DNA of 49,622 nucleotides from Candidatus Mediterraneibacter intestinavium (GTDB taxonomy: Bacteria; Bacillota; Clostridia; Lachnospirales; Lachnospiraceae), in contig DWXK01000048.1 of NCBI GenBank assembly GCA_019119205.1, forward strand, positions 1 to 49,622, given 5' to 3'. The number at the start of each line of letters is the position of its first letter. The stretch's first letter is position 1. Below the pieces are notes generated by a model that searched no databases, was not told where the DNA came from, and saw nothing but the letters and a program-made list of their open reading frames with translations. This document shows positions 17,979-26,520 of the stretch, piece after piece. A program made the translations under genes and the position numbers.

Positions 17979-19382
17979 TTGTTCACAGATTTTATCAACA
18001 CACTGAGCGATCTGCTCTACAGTTACATCCTGATCATCCTGCTGTTGGGGACAGGTATCTATTTTTCGATCAGGACACGTTTTGTACAGTTCCGTCTTTT
18101 TCTGGAATCGATCCGTGTCGTGGCACAGCCCGGTTCTGACGAGAACGGTCTGTCTTCTTTCCAGGCACTGATGGTATCCACCGCCTCCCGCGTGGGAACC
18201 GGCAATATCGCCGGGATCTCCACCGCGATCTGCCTGGGCGGTCCGGGAGCTGTATTCTGGATGTGGCTGACTGCTCTTCTGGGAAGCGCGTCCGCCTTCA
18301 TCGAGAGTACCCTGGCACAGATCTACAAACGGCGCGCAGAGGACGGCAGTTCCTACGGAGGACCGGCATACTATATCCAGGCCGCACTGAAGAAGCACTG
18401 GATCGGTGTTCTTTTCGCCGCCTTCCTTATCCTGACCTATATGGGAGGGTTCAACCTTGTCGCCTCCTTTAACATTGCAGATTCTTTCCGGGCATACAGC
18501 TTTTTCAACGAGGCTTCCACACCGTTGATCGTAGGCATCATCCTTGCTCTGATATTTGCAGTCTGCATCTTCGGCGGCAGCAAGCAGATTTCCAGGATCA
18601 CCGGAGTCCTCGTACCCTTTATGGGGATCTTTTATCTGGCGGTATCACTCTTCATCGTGGTCACGCATTTTAACCTGATCCCGCAGATGTTCTCAGATAT
18701 CTTCACAAACGCCTTTGATTTCCGCGCGATCTTCGGCGGGTTCACAGGCTCCTGCGTGATGAACGGGATCAAGAGAGGACTCTTCTCCAACGAGGCGGGT
18801 GTCGGTTCTGCGCCGAACGCTGCGGCCAGCGCAGCGGTATCTCATCCGGTCAAACAGGGACTGGTCCAGATGCTGTCCGTGTTCATCGACACCATCCTGA
18901 TCTGTTCCGCCACTTCTTTCATGCTCCTCTGCTCCGGCGTAGCTCCCAGCGACGAGCTGAAAGGAATGCCCTGGGTACAGGCAGCAGCGTCAGAGTCTCT
19001 GGGTGGATTCGGGACAGTCTTTATCACCATCGCGCTCTGCCTGTTTGCGTTCACCACTCTGATCGGTAACTTCTACTATGCAGAGATGGGCCTGAAATAC
19101 CTGTGCGGACGCACTCCGGGGAAAGCGCTCCTCAATGCCTTCCGCGTCGTCGCCTCACTGATCGTGCTGGCAGGTTCGGTCATGGAGTTCGGCCTGGTGT
19201 GGAGCACTGCGGACGTACTGATGGGATTCATGGCGCTGATCAACCTGCCCGTCATCATCATTCTGGGCGGACCGGCGATCCGGTGTATGAAGGATTATGT
19301 GAAACAGAAAAAAGAAGGAAAAGATCCGGAGTTCCGTGCAAAGAGCATCGGACTGAAAGACAAGACGGATTTCTGGAACTGA
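17979..19382 (+). CDS. AGCS-family alanine/glycine:cation symporter
   Basis: This 467-residue membrane protein imports alanine or glycine with Na+ or H+. It has about 10-11 hydrophobic helices. The family landmarks are STASRVGTGNIAGIST near residue 75 and SNEAGVGSAPNAAASAA in the middle. The frame is open from 17802, but the likely start is TTG at 17979 (then FTDFINTLSDLL). It is 8 nt after the purine-rich AGGAAAGAGAGG and at the family's usual N terminus. It has its own promoter, divergent from murE, which is notable since alanine is a peptidoglycan precursor. Confidence 0.9.
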   Translation: MFTDFINTLSDLLYSYILIILLLGTGIYFSIRTRFVQFRLFLESIRVVAQPGSDENGLSSFQALMVSTASRVGTGNIAGISTAICLGGPGAVFWMWLTALLGSASAFIESTLAQIYKRRAEDGSSYGGPAYYIQAALKKHWIGVLFAAFLILTYMGGFNLVASFNIADSFRAYSFFNEASTPLIVGIILALIFAVCIFGGSKQISRITGVLVPFMGIFYLAVSLFIVVTHFNLIPQMFSDIFTNAFDFRAIFGGFTGSCVMNGIKRGLFSNEAGVGSAPNAAASAAVSHPVKQGLVQMLSVFIDTILICSATSFMLLCSGVAPSDELKGMPWVQAAASESLGGFGTVFITIALCLFAFTTLIGNFYYAEMGLKYLCGRTPGKALLNAFRVVASLIVLAGSVMEFGLVWSTADVLMGFMALINLPVIIILGGPAIRCMKDYVKQKKEGKDPEFRAKSIGLKDKTDFWN

Positions 19383-19406
19383 TATTTTGATTTAAGATAA
19401 AAGTCC

Positions 19407-19589
19407 ATCCCGCCGTGGGTGTCATATCGCAAAACCGTTCCGCTTTACCTCAAAGATTCGAATGGATGTAACACAGGAGGCAGATGTTCGTGCAATGGCA
19501 CTTCATCTGCCTCCTGCTAACATCCGGAACGAATGCTTTTCGGAACGCTCTCACTTGATGTTTTGCTCATATGGCACCCACGGCGGGAT
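19407..19589. repeat. 183-bp imperfect palindrome (MITE-like or structured RNA)
   Basis: The region folds back on itself over its full length. The outer arms, CCCGCCGTGGGTG from 19409 and CACCCACGGCGGG ending at 19587, pair perfectly and continue through CATAT/ATATG and CAAAAC/GTTTTG. The middle pairs CGTTCCG with CGGAACG, and ATTCG with CGAAT. The inner arms CAGGAGGCAGATG (19474-19486) and CATCTGCCTCCTG (19504-19516) pair perfectly around a 17-nt loop. No protein gene is evident. It lies right after the AGCS symporter stop, so it may also terminate that transcript, though no U tract follows. Confidence 0.8.
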
Positions 19590-19620
19590 TACTTTATCCA
19601 AAACGGACGGTCCTGGAATA

Positions 19621-19716
19621 GAAGCGGCAGGTTCACCTAACGTAAGATTATTAGAAAGAAGCGGCAGGTCCATCTGACGTAAGATTATTAGAGAGAAAGG
19701 GCAGGTTCATCCGGCG
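19621..19716. repeat. 37-bp tandem repeat, 2.6 units
   Basis: Units at 19621-19657 and 19658-19694 share most positions (both start GAAGCGGCAGGT and hold ACGTAAGATTATTAGA). A partial third unit (19695-19716) starts GAAAGGGCAGGTTCATC. The units touch with no spacers. The array fills the gap between the palindrome and the CPBP remnant. No other feature is seen at 19590-19788. Confidence 0.85.
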
Positions 19717-19788
19717 GAATGTCAGGACCGCATCGGTTGGTTGTACCGCACTGTTTAAAAAAGTTCATTCTTATCATCATAAATTTTC

Positions 19789-20613
19789 TTGTCCGCCAAA
19801 AACTCCTTCGTTATAATATATTCACACGGTATTACTCTCTTTATCCTTGATGAACATTCGGAAAATATGGAGTTTGATAATTGGAATTTCGGACAATTTG
19901 GATATCGGGTTTACAGTCTGGTTCATTCATTCCGGCAGTTTGCACTGAACCTCCCCTTTGCCATCTATATTTTATCTCCTTCTATTTCTTCCTATATCGT
20001 TTTGAAGAAGAACAGCCGGATAACCGGGTTTCGTGAATGGCTGAAAACAGTTTTTGAGACGAGAAACAAAAGTTTTGTTTATTTCATCATCTTCGCCGGT
20101 CTTGTACTGTATTTTGGAATGCATATAGCGATATCAGGGCGCATGGAAATGGCACTTCCCTTTTATATGTTCTTCCTTTCCCTGCCGGGTAATCTTTTTA
20201 TCGGCGGTTTGGAAGAGGCGGGCTGGACCTATGTACTCCAGCCCGGGATGGATCAAAGATATGGCTTTATTCTTTCTTCCATTTTAGTTGGAGTCATCTG
20301 GATTTTCTGGCATATCCCCCTCTTTTTCATCCCCGGGACCAGTCACTGTGAGGGGCTGATCGATTTTTGGATGTTCAATGTCCAGGTCATGTCATTGAGC
20401 TTTTTCAGTATTGATCGTTGGTGTATTCAACAGAACACAGCGTCCGGAAATGTGACCTGGAAGATAAAAGCATATGATCAGGAGATCATCCTCCCCCATT
20501 TGAACCGGTGCAGCAGCCAGATACATCCGAAGGACATTCCGGCTATCACCACGGTCAGCGCCGGGACGGCGACCCACGCCGGGAGGGCTGTCACCGGCAC
20601 AAATTTCCTGTAA
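19789..20613 (+). pseudogene. Decayed CPBP-family intramembrane metalloprotease
   Basis: The frame encodes several hydrophobic segments. Two CPBP (type II CAAX prenyl protease-like) motifs are visible: GGLEEAGWTYVLQP, where the usual EExxxR arginine is a threonine, and IFWHIPLFFIPG with the catalytic His. Family likeness stops near residue 205 (SLSFF, about position 20405). The rest of the frame is a shadow of the acyltransferase gene on the other strand, which ends at 20478. The last conserved helix and its Asn/His motif are missing, and the N terminus is also short. I read it as a remnant cut by the junction with the acyltransferase. Confidence 0.6.
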
Positions 20614-21491
20614 ATGTCCAAGAAGAAGATATGGATCAGGTAAATCCCAAAAGAAGCCTTTCCAAATGCATCGATCACCCGTCGTACTTTTTCGGATGGG
20701 GTATAGTTTGCCCCGTTCAGCCTGATCATAAACAGGAAAAAGGAAACGCTGCTCAGGATCATAAATGGTGTGCTGTAAGCCAGCATCTTATCACTGTGAG
20801 TATTGCCGGACAAAGTAGACCACATAGAGGAGCCGAAAGTAATCAGAAGGCTGACTGCCGAGATGATCACTGCCATTCTCTGGCTTACCCGGATATGCTT
20901 TCTGTATTTGAACAGATAGTATCCGATCAGAACATAATAGAAGTAAACCCGGTCGCCCACGACAGGGATGTCATAATAGAGCTGCCCCCCTGCCACACCG
21001 GCAAGATAGTTTATGAGCACCGCCGCGCTGATCAGGATCACAAATGCCTTTTCCAGCTTCATTGTCATGTTCCTGCAGAGGACCTGGAAGAATGGCAGTA
21101 CCAGATAGATTGGGATCATCGCGTAGAGATACCAGAGATGTGCCTTGGTAGGAACATACCAGATCTGCCTCAGGTCATAATCCCTCCCGTCGTAAAAAAT
21201 GTTCCAGACATAATATAGCAGACTCCAGAAGATAAGGGCTGCAAGAAACCGCAGGAGACGTTTTGCATGCTTTTCCAGAGGCTCTTCCCTCCCCAGTAGC
21301 AGCGCCCCTGATATCATGAAGAAACATGGAACACTTACTCTCGCCGCTGCATCCAGCAGCAGAGAAAACGTATAATCCGGCAATGTGATCTGTCGGAAAG
21401 ACCTGCAGTAAAAATTCGTGATATGGATGACAATGACAAAAAGAAATGATATCATCCTCACCAGTTCCAGGTTATAGTTTTTTCCTCTCAT
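20478..21491 (-). CDS. Membrane acyltransferase, family 3 (OafA-like)
   Basis: This 337-residue integral membrane protein has about ten hydrophobic helices. It opens with NLELVRMISFLFVIVIHI, where the conserved His of acyltransferase-3 proteins lies in the first helix. VPCFFMISGALLLG follows, then HLWYLYAMIPIYLVLPF, both typical of the family. Such enzymes transfer acyl groups to sugars or cell-surface polymers. The substrate cannot be told here. It follows dinB by 18 bp and seems to share its transcript. Its 3' end abuts the CPBP remnant. Confidence 0.85.
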   Translation of the reverse strand: MRGKNYNLELVRMISFLFVIVIHITNFYCRSFRQITLPDYTFSLLLDAAARVSVPCFFMISGALLLGREEPLEKHAKRLLRFLAALIFWSLLYYVWNIFYDGRDYDLRQIWYVPTKAHLWYLYAMIPIYLVLPFFQVLCRNMTMKLEKAFVILISAAVLINYLAGVAGGQLYYDIPVVGDRVYFYYVLIGYYLFKYRKHIRVSQRMAVIISAVSLLITFGSSMWSTLSGNTHSDKMLAYSTPFMILSSVSFFLFMIRLNGANYTPSEKVRRVIDAFGKASFGIYLIHIFFLDIYRKFVPVTALPAWVAVPALTVVIAGMSFGCIWLLHRFKWGRMIS

Positions 21492-21509
21492 CTGTTTTTC
21501 CCCTCATAC

Positions 21510-22733
21510 TCATTTTTCTGGCTTTTCTGCTCCGGGCCGTCTCATCAGACTTGCCTTCACAACGGCTCCACTGCCGTACCGGCTGTTCAATTCATCCAGT
21601 GCCTTTTTCAATTTCTTATGCTTCTCGTCCGGCTCCTTCGGGATCTCGATATCAAAGATCGAGAGCTGTTCCGGTTCCGCCTCATCCACCAGCTTTGAGG
21701 TCCGGATCCCCAGAAGGCGCACCGGTTCGCCGCTCCACGACTCACGGAAAAGAGTACAGGCGGTCTCGAAGAGGATATCCGGATCATTTGATGGCCTCTC
21801 AAGCCGGGTCTGGTGCGAGCTGGTCCGAAAATCATAGTATTTGATCTCCATACTTACCATCCCTGCCTTCTGTCCGGCTTTCTTAAGCCTCCTTCCCACG
21901 CTGCCCGCAAGTTCACGGAACACCAGTCTGGCGTCTTCATAAGTTTCAGCGTCTTCGGAGAGGGTGGTGGAATTCCCGATTCCTTTTGCCTGCTCCGGTT
22001 CCGCCTGGATCCGGTCCGTCCCGATCCCGTTTGCAAACTCCCAGAGCATCTTCCCATGACTCTTCAGATGGAGCATGATCAGCTTCAGGTCTGACTGGGC
22101 GAGGTCTCCGATGGTGTTGATCTCCAGCTTTTTCAAGACCTCTGCACTGGAGCGTCCCGCCATATACAGTTCACTGATGGGAAGAGGCCACATCTTCTCT
22201 TTGATCTCTTCCGGGAAAAGAGTGTGGACCCGGTCCGGCTTTTCAAAATCCGAAGCCATCTTCGCTAAAAGTTTATTGGTGGAGATCCCGATATTGACAG
22301 TAAAACCGAACCTCTCCCTGATCCCGTCCTTGATCTCCAGAGCGCCGTCTACGGGGGAGTTCCACCGATGAGCTATGGTAGTAAAGTCCATATAGCATTC
22401 ATCTACACTGACCTGTTCGATCTCTTTCGTAAATGTCCGAAGATATTCCATGAGCAGCCTGCTCTTCTCCCGGTACATCTTATGGTCCGGGGGCGCAGTC
22501 ACAAGATTCGGGCACTTACGAAAGGCATTCGCAACAGGTTCCCCCGTGCGGATGCCGAATTTTTTCGCGGCAGGGGACTTGGCGAGCACGACGCCATGGC
22601 GGGATTTCTGGTCCCCGCCGATGATCGCCGGTATCTCGCGCAGGTCCACTGCCGCGCCGTTTTTCAGTTGCTCTACCGCTGTCCAGCTAAGATATGCGGA
22701 ATTTACGTCGATATGGAAAATAATCGATGCCAT
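21510..22733 (-). CDS. dinB: DNA polymerase IV (Y family)
   Basis: This 407-residue translesion polymerase starts with IIFHIDVNSAYLSW (first catalytic Asp). The second catalytic pair is in EQVSVDECYMDFT (residues near 105). A helix-hairpin-helix region lies around 180-200 (LEINTIGDLAQSD) and the little-finger domain follows. No clear beta-clamp binding peptide stands at the very end; QLSIFDIE near residue 365 is the best candidate (QxxLF-like). It lies 34 bp after clpB with no terminator between, so it is probably read from the clpB promoter. Confidence 0.92.
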   Translation of the reverse strand: MASIIFHIDVNSAYLSWTAVEQLKNGAAVDLREIPAIIGGDQKSRHGVVLAKSPAAKKFGIRTGEPVANAFRKCPNLVTAPPDHKMYREKSRLLMEYLRTFTKEIEQVSVDECYMDFTTIAHRWNSPVDGALEIKDGIRERFGFTVNIGISTNKLLAKMASDFEKPDRVHTLFPEEIKEKMWPLPISELYMAGRSSAEVLKKLEINTIGDLAQSDLKLIMLHLKSHGKMLWEFANGIGTDRIQAEPEQAKGIGNSTTLSEDAETYEDARLVFRELAGSVGRRLKKAGQKAGMVSMEIKYYDFRTSSHQTRLERPSNDPDILFETACTLFRESWSGEPVRLLGIRTSKLVDEAEPEQLSIFDIEIPKEPDEKHKKLKKALDELNSRYGSGAVVKASLMRRPGAEKPEK

Positions 22734-22767
22734 CGGGCATTCTCCTTTTTGCAGGACTTATGCCGCC

Positions 22768-25371
22768 TTATCCTGCGGCAGTGATCTGTCCTTTGACCGT
22801 TGCCTGAAGCTTTCCGTCTGCCACGTCGATCAGGATCGCGTCTCCCCTCCCCACATTTCCTGCGAGGATCAGCCTTGCGGCAAGAGTCTCCACATTTTTT
22901 TGAAGGTATCTCTTCAGCGGTCTTGCCCCGTACATCGGCTCATATCCGCCCTCCACGACAAAATCTTTTGCCGCGTCAGTGAGTTCGACACGGAGTTCTT
23001 TCTCCACAAGACGCTTGTTGACGTCAGCTATCAGTAAGTCAATAATGGCATGAATATTCGTTTTCGTCAATGGTTTGAACATGATTATCTCGTCGAGACG
23101 GTTCAGGAACTCCGGTCTGAAGTGTGTTTTCAGTTCATTCATGGTCATCTCCTGACAGCTCTCATCCAGTGTTCCGTCCTCCTGGATCCCTTCGAGAAGA
23201 TAGTTTGCGCCGATGTTGGATGTCATGATCAGGATCGTATTCTTAAAGTCCACGGTCCGTCCCTGTGAATCCGTGATACGTCCGTCGTCCAGGACCTGAA
23301 GGAGTACGTTGAACACATCCGGGTGCGCTTTCTCGATCTCGTCAAAGAGTACGACTGAGTATGGTTTTCTCCGAACCGCCTCGGTGAGCTGTCCGCCCTC
23401 GTCATATCCCACATATCCCGGAGGCGCTCCGATCAGACGGGACACGGAGTATTTCTCCATATACTCACTCATGTCGATACGCACCATGTTGTTCTCATCA
23501 TCAAACAGGCTCTGGGCAAGTGCCTTTGCAAGCTCTGTCTTACCGACTCCGGTAGGTCCCAGGAACAGGAAGGATCCGATCGGCTTTGACGGGTCCTTGA
23601 TGCCCGCCTTGGAGCGGATGATCGCTTCTGTGACCAGTTCCACGCCTTCATCCTGCCCGATCACACGCTTGTGCAGTTCATCTGCCAGATGCAGCGTCTT
23701 GCTCCGCTCGCTTTCATTGAGTTTCGCGACCGGGATCCCTGTCCAGCGGGATACGATCCTTGCGATCTCATCATCCGTCACAGCTTCATGGACAAGGGAC
23801 AGATCTTTCTCCTTCACTTTCTCTTCCTCTTCTTCCAGCTGTTTCTGGAGCTGAGGCAGCCTGCCGTACTGGAGTTCCGCAGCCTTGTTCAGGTCATATT
23901 CCCGCTGCGCCTTCTGGATGTCCTTGTTGACCTGCTCGATCTCCTCGCGGATCTTCTGCACGCGTTCCACAGAGGTCTTCTCATTCTCCCACTGAACTTT
24001 CTTGCCCGCATACTCTTCCTTCAGGCCTGCCAGTTCTTCCTGAAGATGCTCCAGGCGTTCACGGCTTAAGCGGTCCTCCTCTTTCTTGAGGGCCTCCTCC
24101 TCGATCTCAAGCTGCATCACACGCCGTCTTAACTCATCCAGTTCTGTGGGCATGGAATCCAGCTCGGTCTTGATCAGGGCGCACGCCTCATCCACCAGGT
24201 CGATGGCCTTATCCGGAAGGAAACGGTCGGAGATATAACGGTGAGACAATGTCGCTGCAGCCACAAGGGCGCTGTCCGTGATCTTCACGCCGTGAAATAC
24301 TTCATAGCGTTCCTTCAGGCCGCGCAGGATCGAGATCGCGTCCTCCACCGTCGGCTCATCCACCATGACCGGCTGGAACCGCCGCTCCAGTGCCGCATCC
24401 TTCTCAATGTACTGGCGGTACTCGTCAAGGGTCGTAGCGCCGATACAGTGCAGTTCGCCCCTTGCCAGCATGGGTTTCAGCATGTTCCCCGCATCCATGG
24501 CACCGTCCGTCTTTCCGGCTCCCACAATGGTATGCAGCTCATCGATGAACAGGATGATCCGGCCTTCGCTGTTCTTCACTTCTTCCAGGACCGCTTTCAG
24601 ACGCTCCTCAAACTCGCCCCGGTATTTTGCGCCGGCGACAAGGGCTCCCATATCAAGGGAAAATATCGTCTTCTCTTTCAGTCCCTCCGGTACATCACCG
24701 CTGACGATCCGCTGAGCCAGCCCTTCCACGACCGCCGTTTTACCGACGCCCGGTTCTCCGATGAGGACCGGATTGTTCTTCGTCTTACGGGATAGGATAC
24801 GGATCACATTGCGGATCTCCTCATCACGCCCGATGACCGGATCCAGCTTCTGCTCTCTCGCCCGCTCTACCAGATCCTGCCCGTATTTGTTCAGTGTGTC
24901 ATAAGTTGCCTCCGGGTTGTCGCTGGTCACTCTCTGGTTTCCTCTGACAGTTGACAGTGCCTGGAGAAATCCTTCCCGGCTGATACCGAACTCACGGAAG
25001 ATCTGTTTCATCTCACGGCTGGCATATTTTAACAGTGCCAGGAAAATGTGTTCAACAGAGACATATTCGTCTCCCATCTGCTTTGCCTCATCCTCGGCAT
25101 GGATCAGGACATTGTTGAGGTCCTGTCCCACATACGCCTGTCCGCCCTGTACCTTCGGACGTTTACTGATCGCCTGCTCCACCCTGTCGATGAAAAGCTG
25201 TCCCTGGATGCTCATTTTCTCAAGGAGCTTTAGGATCAGGCTGTCGTCCTGCGTCAAAAGGGCGTAGAGCAGATGCTCCTGCGCCAGTTCCTGGTTCCCG
25301 TTGTCCGCTGCGATCTTCTCACAGTTCTGGACTGCCTGCAGCGAATTCTGTGTAAATTTATTGATATTCAT
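22768..25371 (-). CDS. clpB: ATP-dependent disaggregase ClpB
   Basis: ClpB extracts proteins from aggregates together with DnaK. The 867-residue protein has N-terminal Clp repeats (1-150), nucleotide domain 1 with [13 protein letters not shown], and a long coiled-coil middle domain at about 405-525. Nucleotide domain 2 follows with [14 protein letters not shown] and the pore loop [13 protein letters not shown]. The middle domain separates it from ClpC or ClpE. The preferred start is the ATG at 25371, 6 nt after AAGGAGGG. The ATG at 25377 is too close to that site. Upstream is a heat-shock type promoter with a CIRCE-like operator. Confidence 0.96.
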   Translation of the reverse strand: MNINKFTQNSLQAVQNCEKIAADNGNQELAQEHLLYALLTQDDSLILKLLEKMSIQGQLFIDRVEQAISKRPKVQGGQAYVGQDLNNVLIHAEDEAKQMGDEYVSVEHIFLALLKYASREMKQIFREFGISREGFLQALSTVRGNQRVTSDNPEATYDTLNKYGQDLVERAREQKLDPVIGRDEEIRNVIRILSRKTKNNPVLIGEPGVGKTAVVEGLAQRIVSGDVPEGLKEKTIFSLDMGALVAGAKYRGEFEERLKAVLEEVKNSEGRIILFIDELHTIVGAGKTDGAMDAGNMLKPMLARGELHCIGATTLDEYRQYIEKDAALERRFQPVMVDEPTVEDAISILRGLKERYEVFHGVKITDSALVAAATLSHRYISDRFLPDKAIDLVDEACALIKTELDSMPTELDELRRRVMQLEIEEEALKKEEDRLSRERLEHLQEELAGLKEEYAGKKVQWENEKTSVERVQKIREEIEQVNKDIQKAQREYDLNKAAELQYGRLPQLQKQLEEEEEKVKEKDLSLVHEAVTDDEIARIVSRWTGIPVAKLNESERSKTLHLADELHKRVIGQDEGVELVTEAIIRSKAGIKDPSKPIGSFLFLGPTGVGKTELAKALAQSLFDDENNMVRIDMSEYMEKYSVSRLIGAPPGYVGYDEGGQLTEAVRRKPYSVVLFDEIEKAHPDVFNVLLQVLDDGRITDSQGRTVDFKNTILIMTSNIGANYLLEGIQEDGTLDESCQEMTMNELKTHFRPEFLNRLDEIIMFKPLTKTNIHAIIDLLIADVNKRLVEKELRVELTDAAKDFVVEGGYEPMYGARPLKRYLQKNVETLAARLILAGNVGRGDAILIDVADGKLQATVKGQITAAG

Positions 25372-25418
25372 GGTCATCCCTCCTTGCTAACCACTACTTG
25401 TTTTCGTGTTCTAGTAGC

Positions 25419-25447
25419 AATATAGCAGAAGTTATTAGCCACGTCAA
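25419..25447 (-). promoter_or_regulatory. Sigma-A type promoter for clpB
   Basis: On the minus strand, TTGACG (25442-25447), a 17-nt spacer and TATATT (25419-25424) form a strong promoter about 50 nt ahead of the clpB start. The -35 element lies inside the CIRCE-like operator. Confidence 0.85.
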
Positions 25448-25461
25448 GCCTTGAGTGCTAA
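25435..25461. promoter_or_regulatory. Half-degenerate CIRCE (HrcA operator)
   Basis: On the minus strand it reads TTAGCACTC, nine bases, then CGTGGCTAA. The first half matches the CIRCE half-site at 9 of 9 positions. The second half keeps only its last five bases (GCTAA) of GAGTGCTAA. The 9-nt spacing is exact and the site overlaps the clpB -35, so HrcA control is likely, perhaps weak. Confidence 0.65.
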
Positions 25462-25542
25462 TTTGTTCTTTATTTTTTGCAAGCCCTGTAAATTCAAGAG
25501 TTTGCAAGCATTTATCACCTTTGAGCTTCCATATTTTAAAGA

Positions 25543-25848
25543 TCATAAGCCATAATCTTTGCGGATATCAACAAAAACCGTCTTTGCATCTTTGGCCTGC
25601 CCTGCTTTCATATCCGCTTATCCTTTCTCCAGTTCTGCGTGGAGTTCTTCCGTTCCCAGCGTACTTATGTCTGTTGGCGTTCTGTCTGGAATTTTCACTT
25701 CAAATGGAAGCCCTCTCTGCAAGATAATTTGTTTATAAAACATATTGATAGCGTTAGACGCAGGAATCCCCAATGTGGATAGGATCTTTTCAGCCTGTTC
25801 TTTAACCTCCGGTTCTATTCTCGCATATAAATTCGCTGACTTTGCCAT
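25543..25848 (-). pseudogene. RelB/DinJ-family antitoxin interrupted by in-frame stop
   Basis: The frame starts at the ATG at 25848 after GGAGAG and encodes a ribbon-helix-helix antitoxin: MAKSANLYARIEPEVKEQAE, then LGIPASNAINMFYKQII. After ELEKG it meets TAA at 25618-25620 (76 residues). The same frame then continues without a shift as ADMKAGQAKDAKTV and VFVDIRKDYGL to TGA at 25543-25545. That is the expected C-terminal end of this family, where the stop codon's position is usually Tyr. One base change (TAT to TAA) would explain it. No RelE/YafQ toxin gene follows, because clpB control DNA begins at once. It is an orphan, truncated antitoxin. A strong promoter survives. Confidence 0.75.
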
Positions 25849-25886
25849 AATAGCAACTCTCCTTTCTCGTGCATATCTTTTTCTTC

Positions 25887-25915
25887 ATTATAGGCAAATG
25901 TCCGCACAATAGCAA
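25887..25915 (-). promoter_or_regulatory. Promoter of the RelB/DinJ remnant
   Basis: On the minus strand, TTGCTA (25910-25915), a 17-nt spacer and a perfect TATAAT (25887-25892) lie 38 bp before the antitoxin start. Confidence 0.75.
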
Positions 25916-26096
25916 TACGTATTTTTACCTAAAATATAACTCTAGTTCACACCCCAACTGGCTTTTTCGGCCGCCTGGTACTATAATAGCATCTGAGGTA
26001 AGTCAGAAAACACATCACAGGGGAAACATCTTTCCCCAGTATCATTATCTGGATCAAAATATGAGCCGCACCCTCGCGGCAGAACGGAGGTATAGA

Positions 26097-26342
26097 ATGA
26101 ACATGAACTTTTCACAGCTTGCCAGATTACAGGAGATGAAAAAAAGGGTGGATACATTTCGGAGAGATCATCCGAAGTTTCCCCTCTTTTTGGACGCGGT
26201 AAACCGGGATGCCATGAAGGAAGGGACGATCATCGAGATCAGTGTCACTTCCCCCGAAGGGAAACACTACGAAACGAATCTGAAACTGAACCGGGATGAC
26301 CTGGAACTTCTCCAGGCGCTGGGGCAGCTGAACGGGCGCTGA
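26097..26342 (+). CDS. Small hypothetical protein, 81 residues
   Basis: It starts at the ATG at 26097, 7 nt after CGGAGG, and I do not recognise a named family. The N-terminal half is helical and basic (LARLQEMKKRVDTFRRDHP). The second half looks like a small beta unit (TIIEISVTSPEGKHYETNLKL) and ends in a leucine-rich helix. It has no signal peptide or membrane helix, so it is cytosolic. Upstream are TATAAT at 25982-25987 with only a poor -35, and a GGGGAAA/TTTCCCC hairpin at 26020-26037. A very strong terminator follows, so it is probably a single-gene transcript. Confidence 0.7.
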   Translation: MNMNFSQLARLQEMKKRVDTFRRDHPKFPLFLDAVNRDAMKEGTIIEISVTSPEGKHYETNLKLNRDDLELLQALGQLNGR

Positions 26343-26422
26343 TATACAGAACAGCCATCCCTTGTTGCTGCTGCCGGCATACCGCCGGGACCTGCCCCGG
26401 CGTCTGCACAGATATCTGTCAA

Positions 26423-26486
26423 AAGAAACAGAAGAAATCGGAAGCATAGGGAATACAGCCCACACTTCCGATTTCTTCTGTTTCTT
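26423..26486. terminator. Strong bidirectional terminator (22-bp perfect stem)
   Basis: The arms at 26423-26444 and 26465-26486 are perfectly complementary over 22 bp (core GAAATCGGAAG/CTTCCGATTTC) around a 20-nt loop. A pyrimidine-rich tract follows on the plus strand. It separates the small plus-strand gene from the convergent MATE gene and suits both. Confidence 0.85.
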
Positions 26487-26520
26487 CTCTTTCTTCTCTT
26501 TTTCTCTTTTCTTCTATAAA

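Noticed and set aside
19462-19677. 71-codon frame across the palindrome and repeats
   Set aside because: It starts inside the palindrome and reads into the tandem repeats. There is no ribosome site or protein-like pattern.
19621-19716. CRISPR array
   Set aside because: Units touch each other with no unique spacers, and no cas genes are nearby.
25455-25727. 90-codon plus-strand frame antisense to the antitoxin, as a possible toxin
   Set aside because: It is hydrophobic by chance and has no toxin motif. RelE/YafQ toxins would be on the same strand downstream, where clpB control DNA begins.
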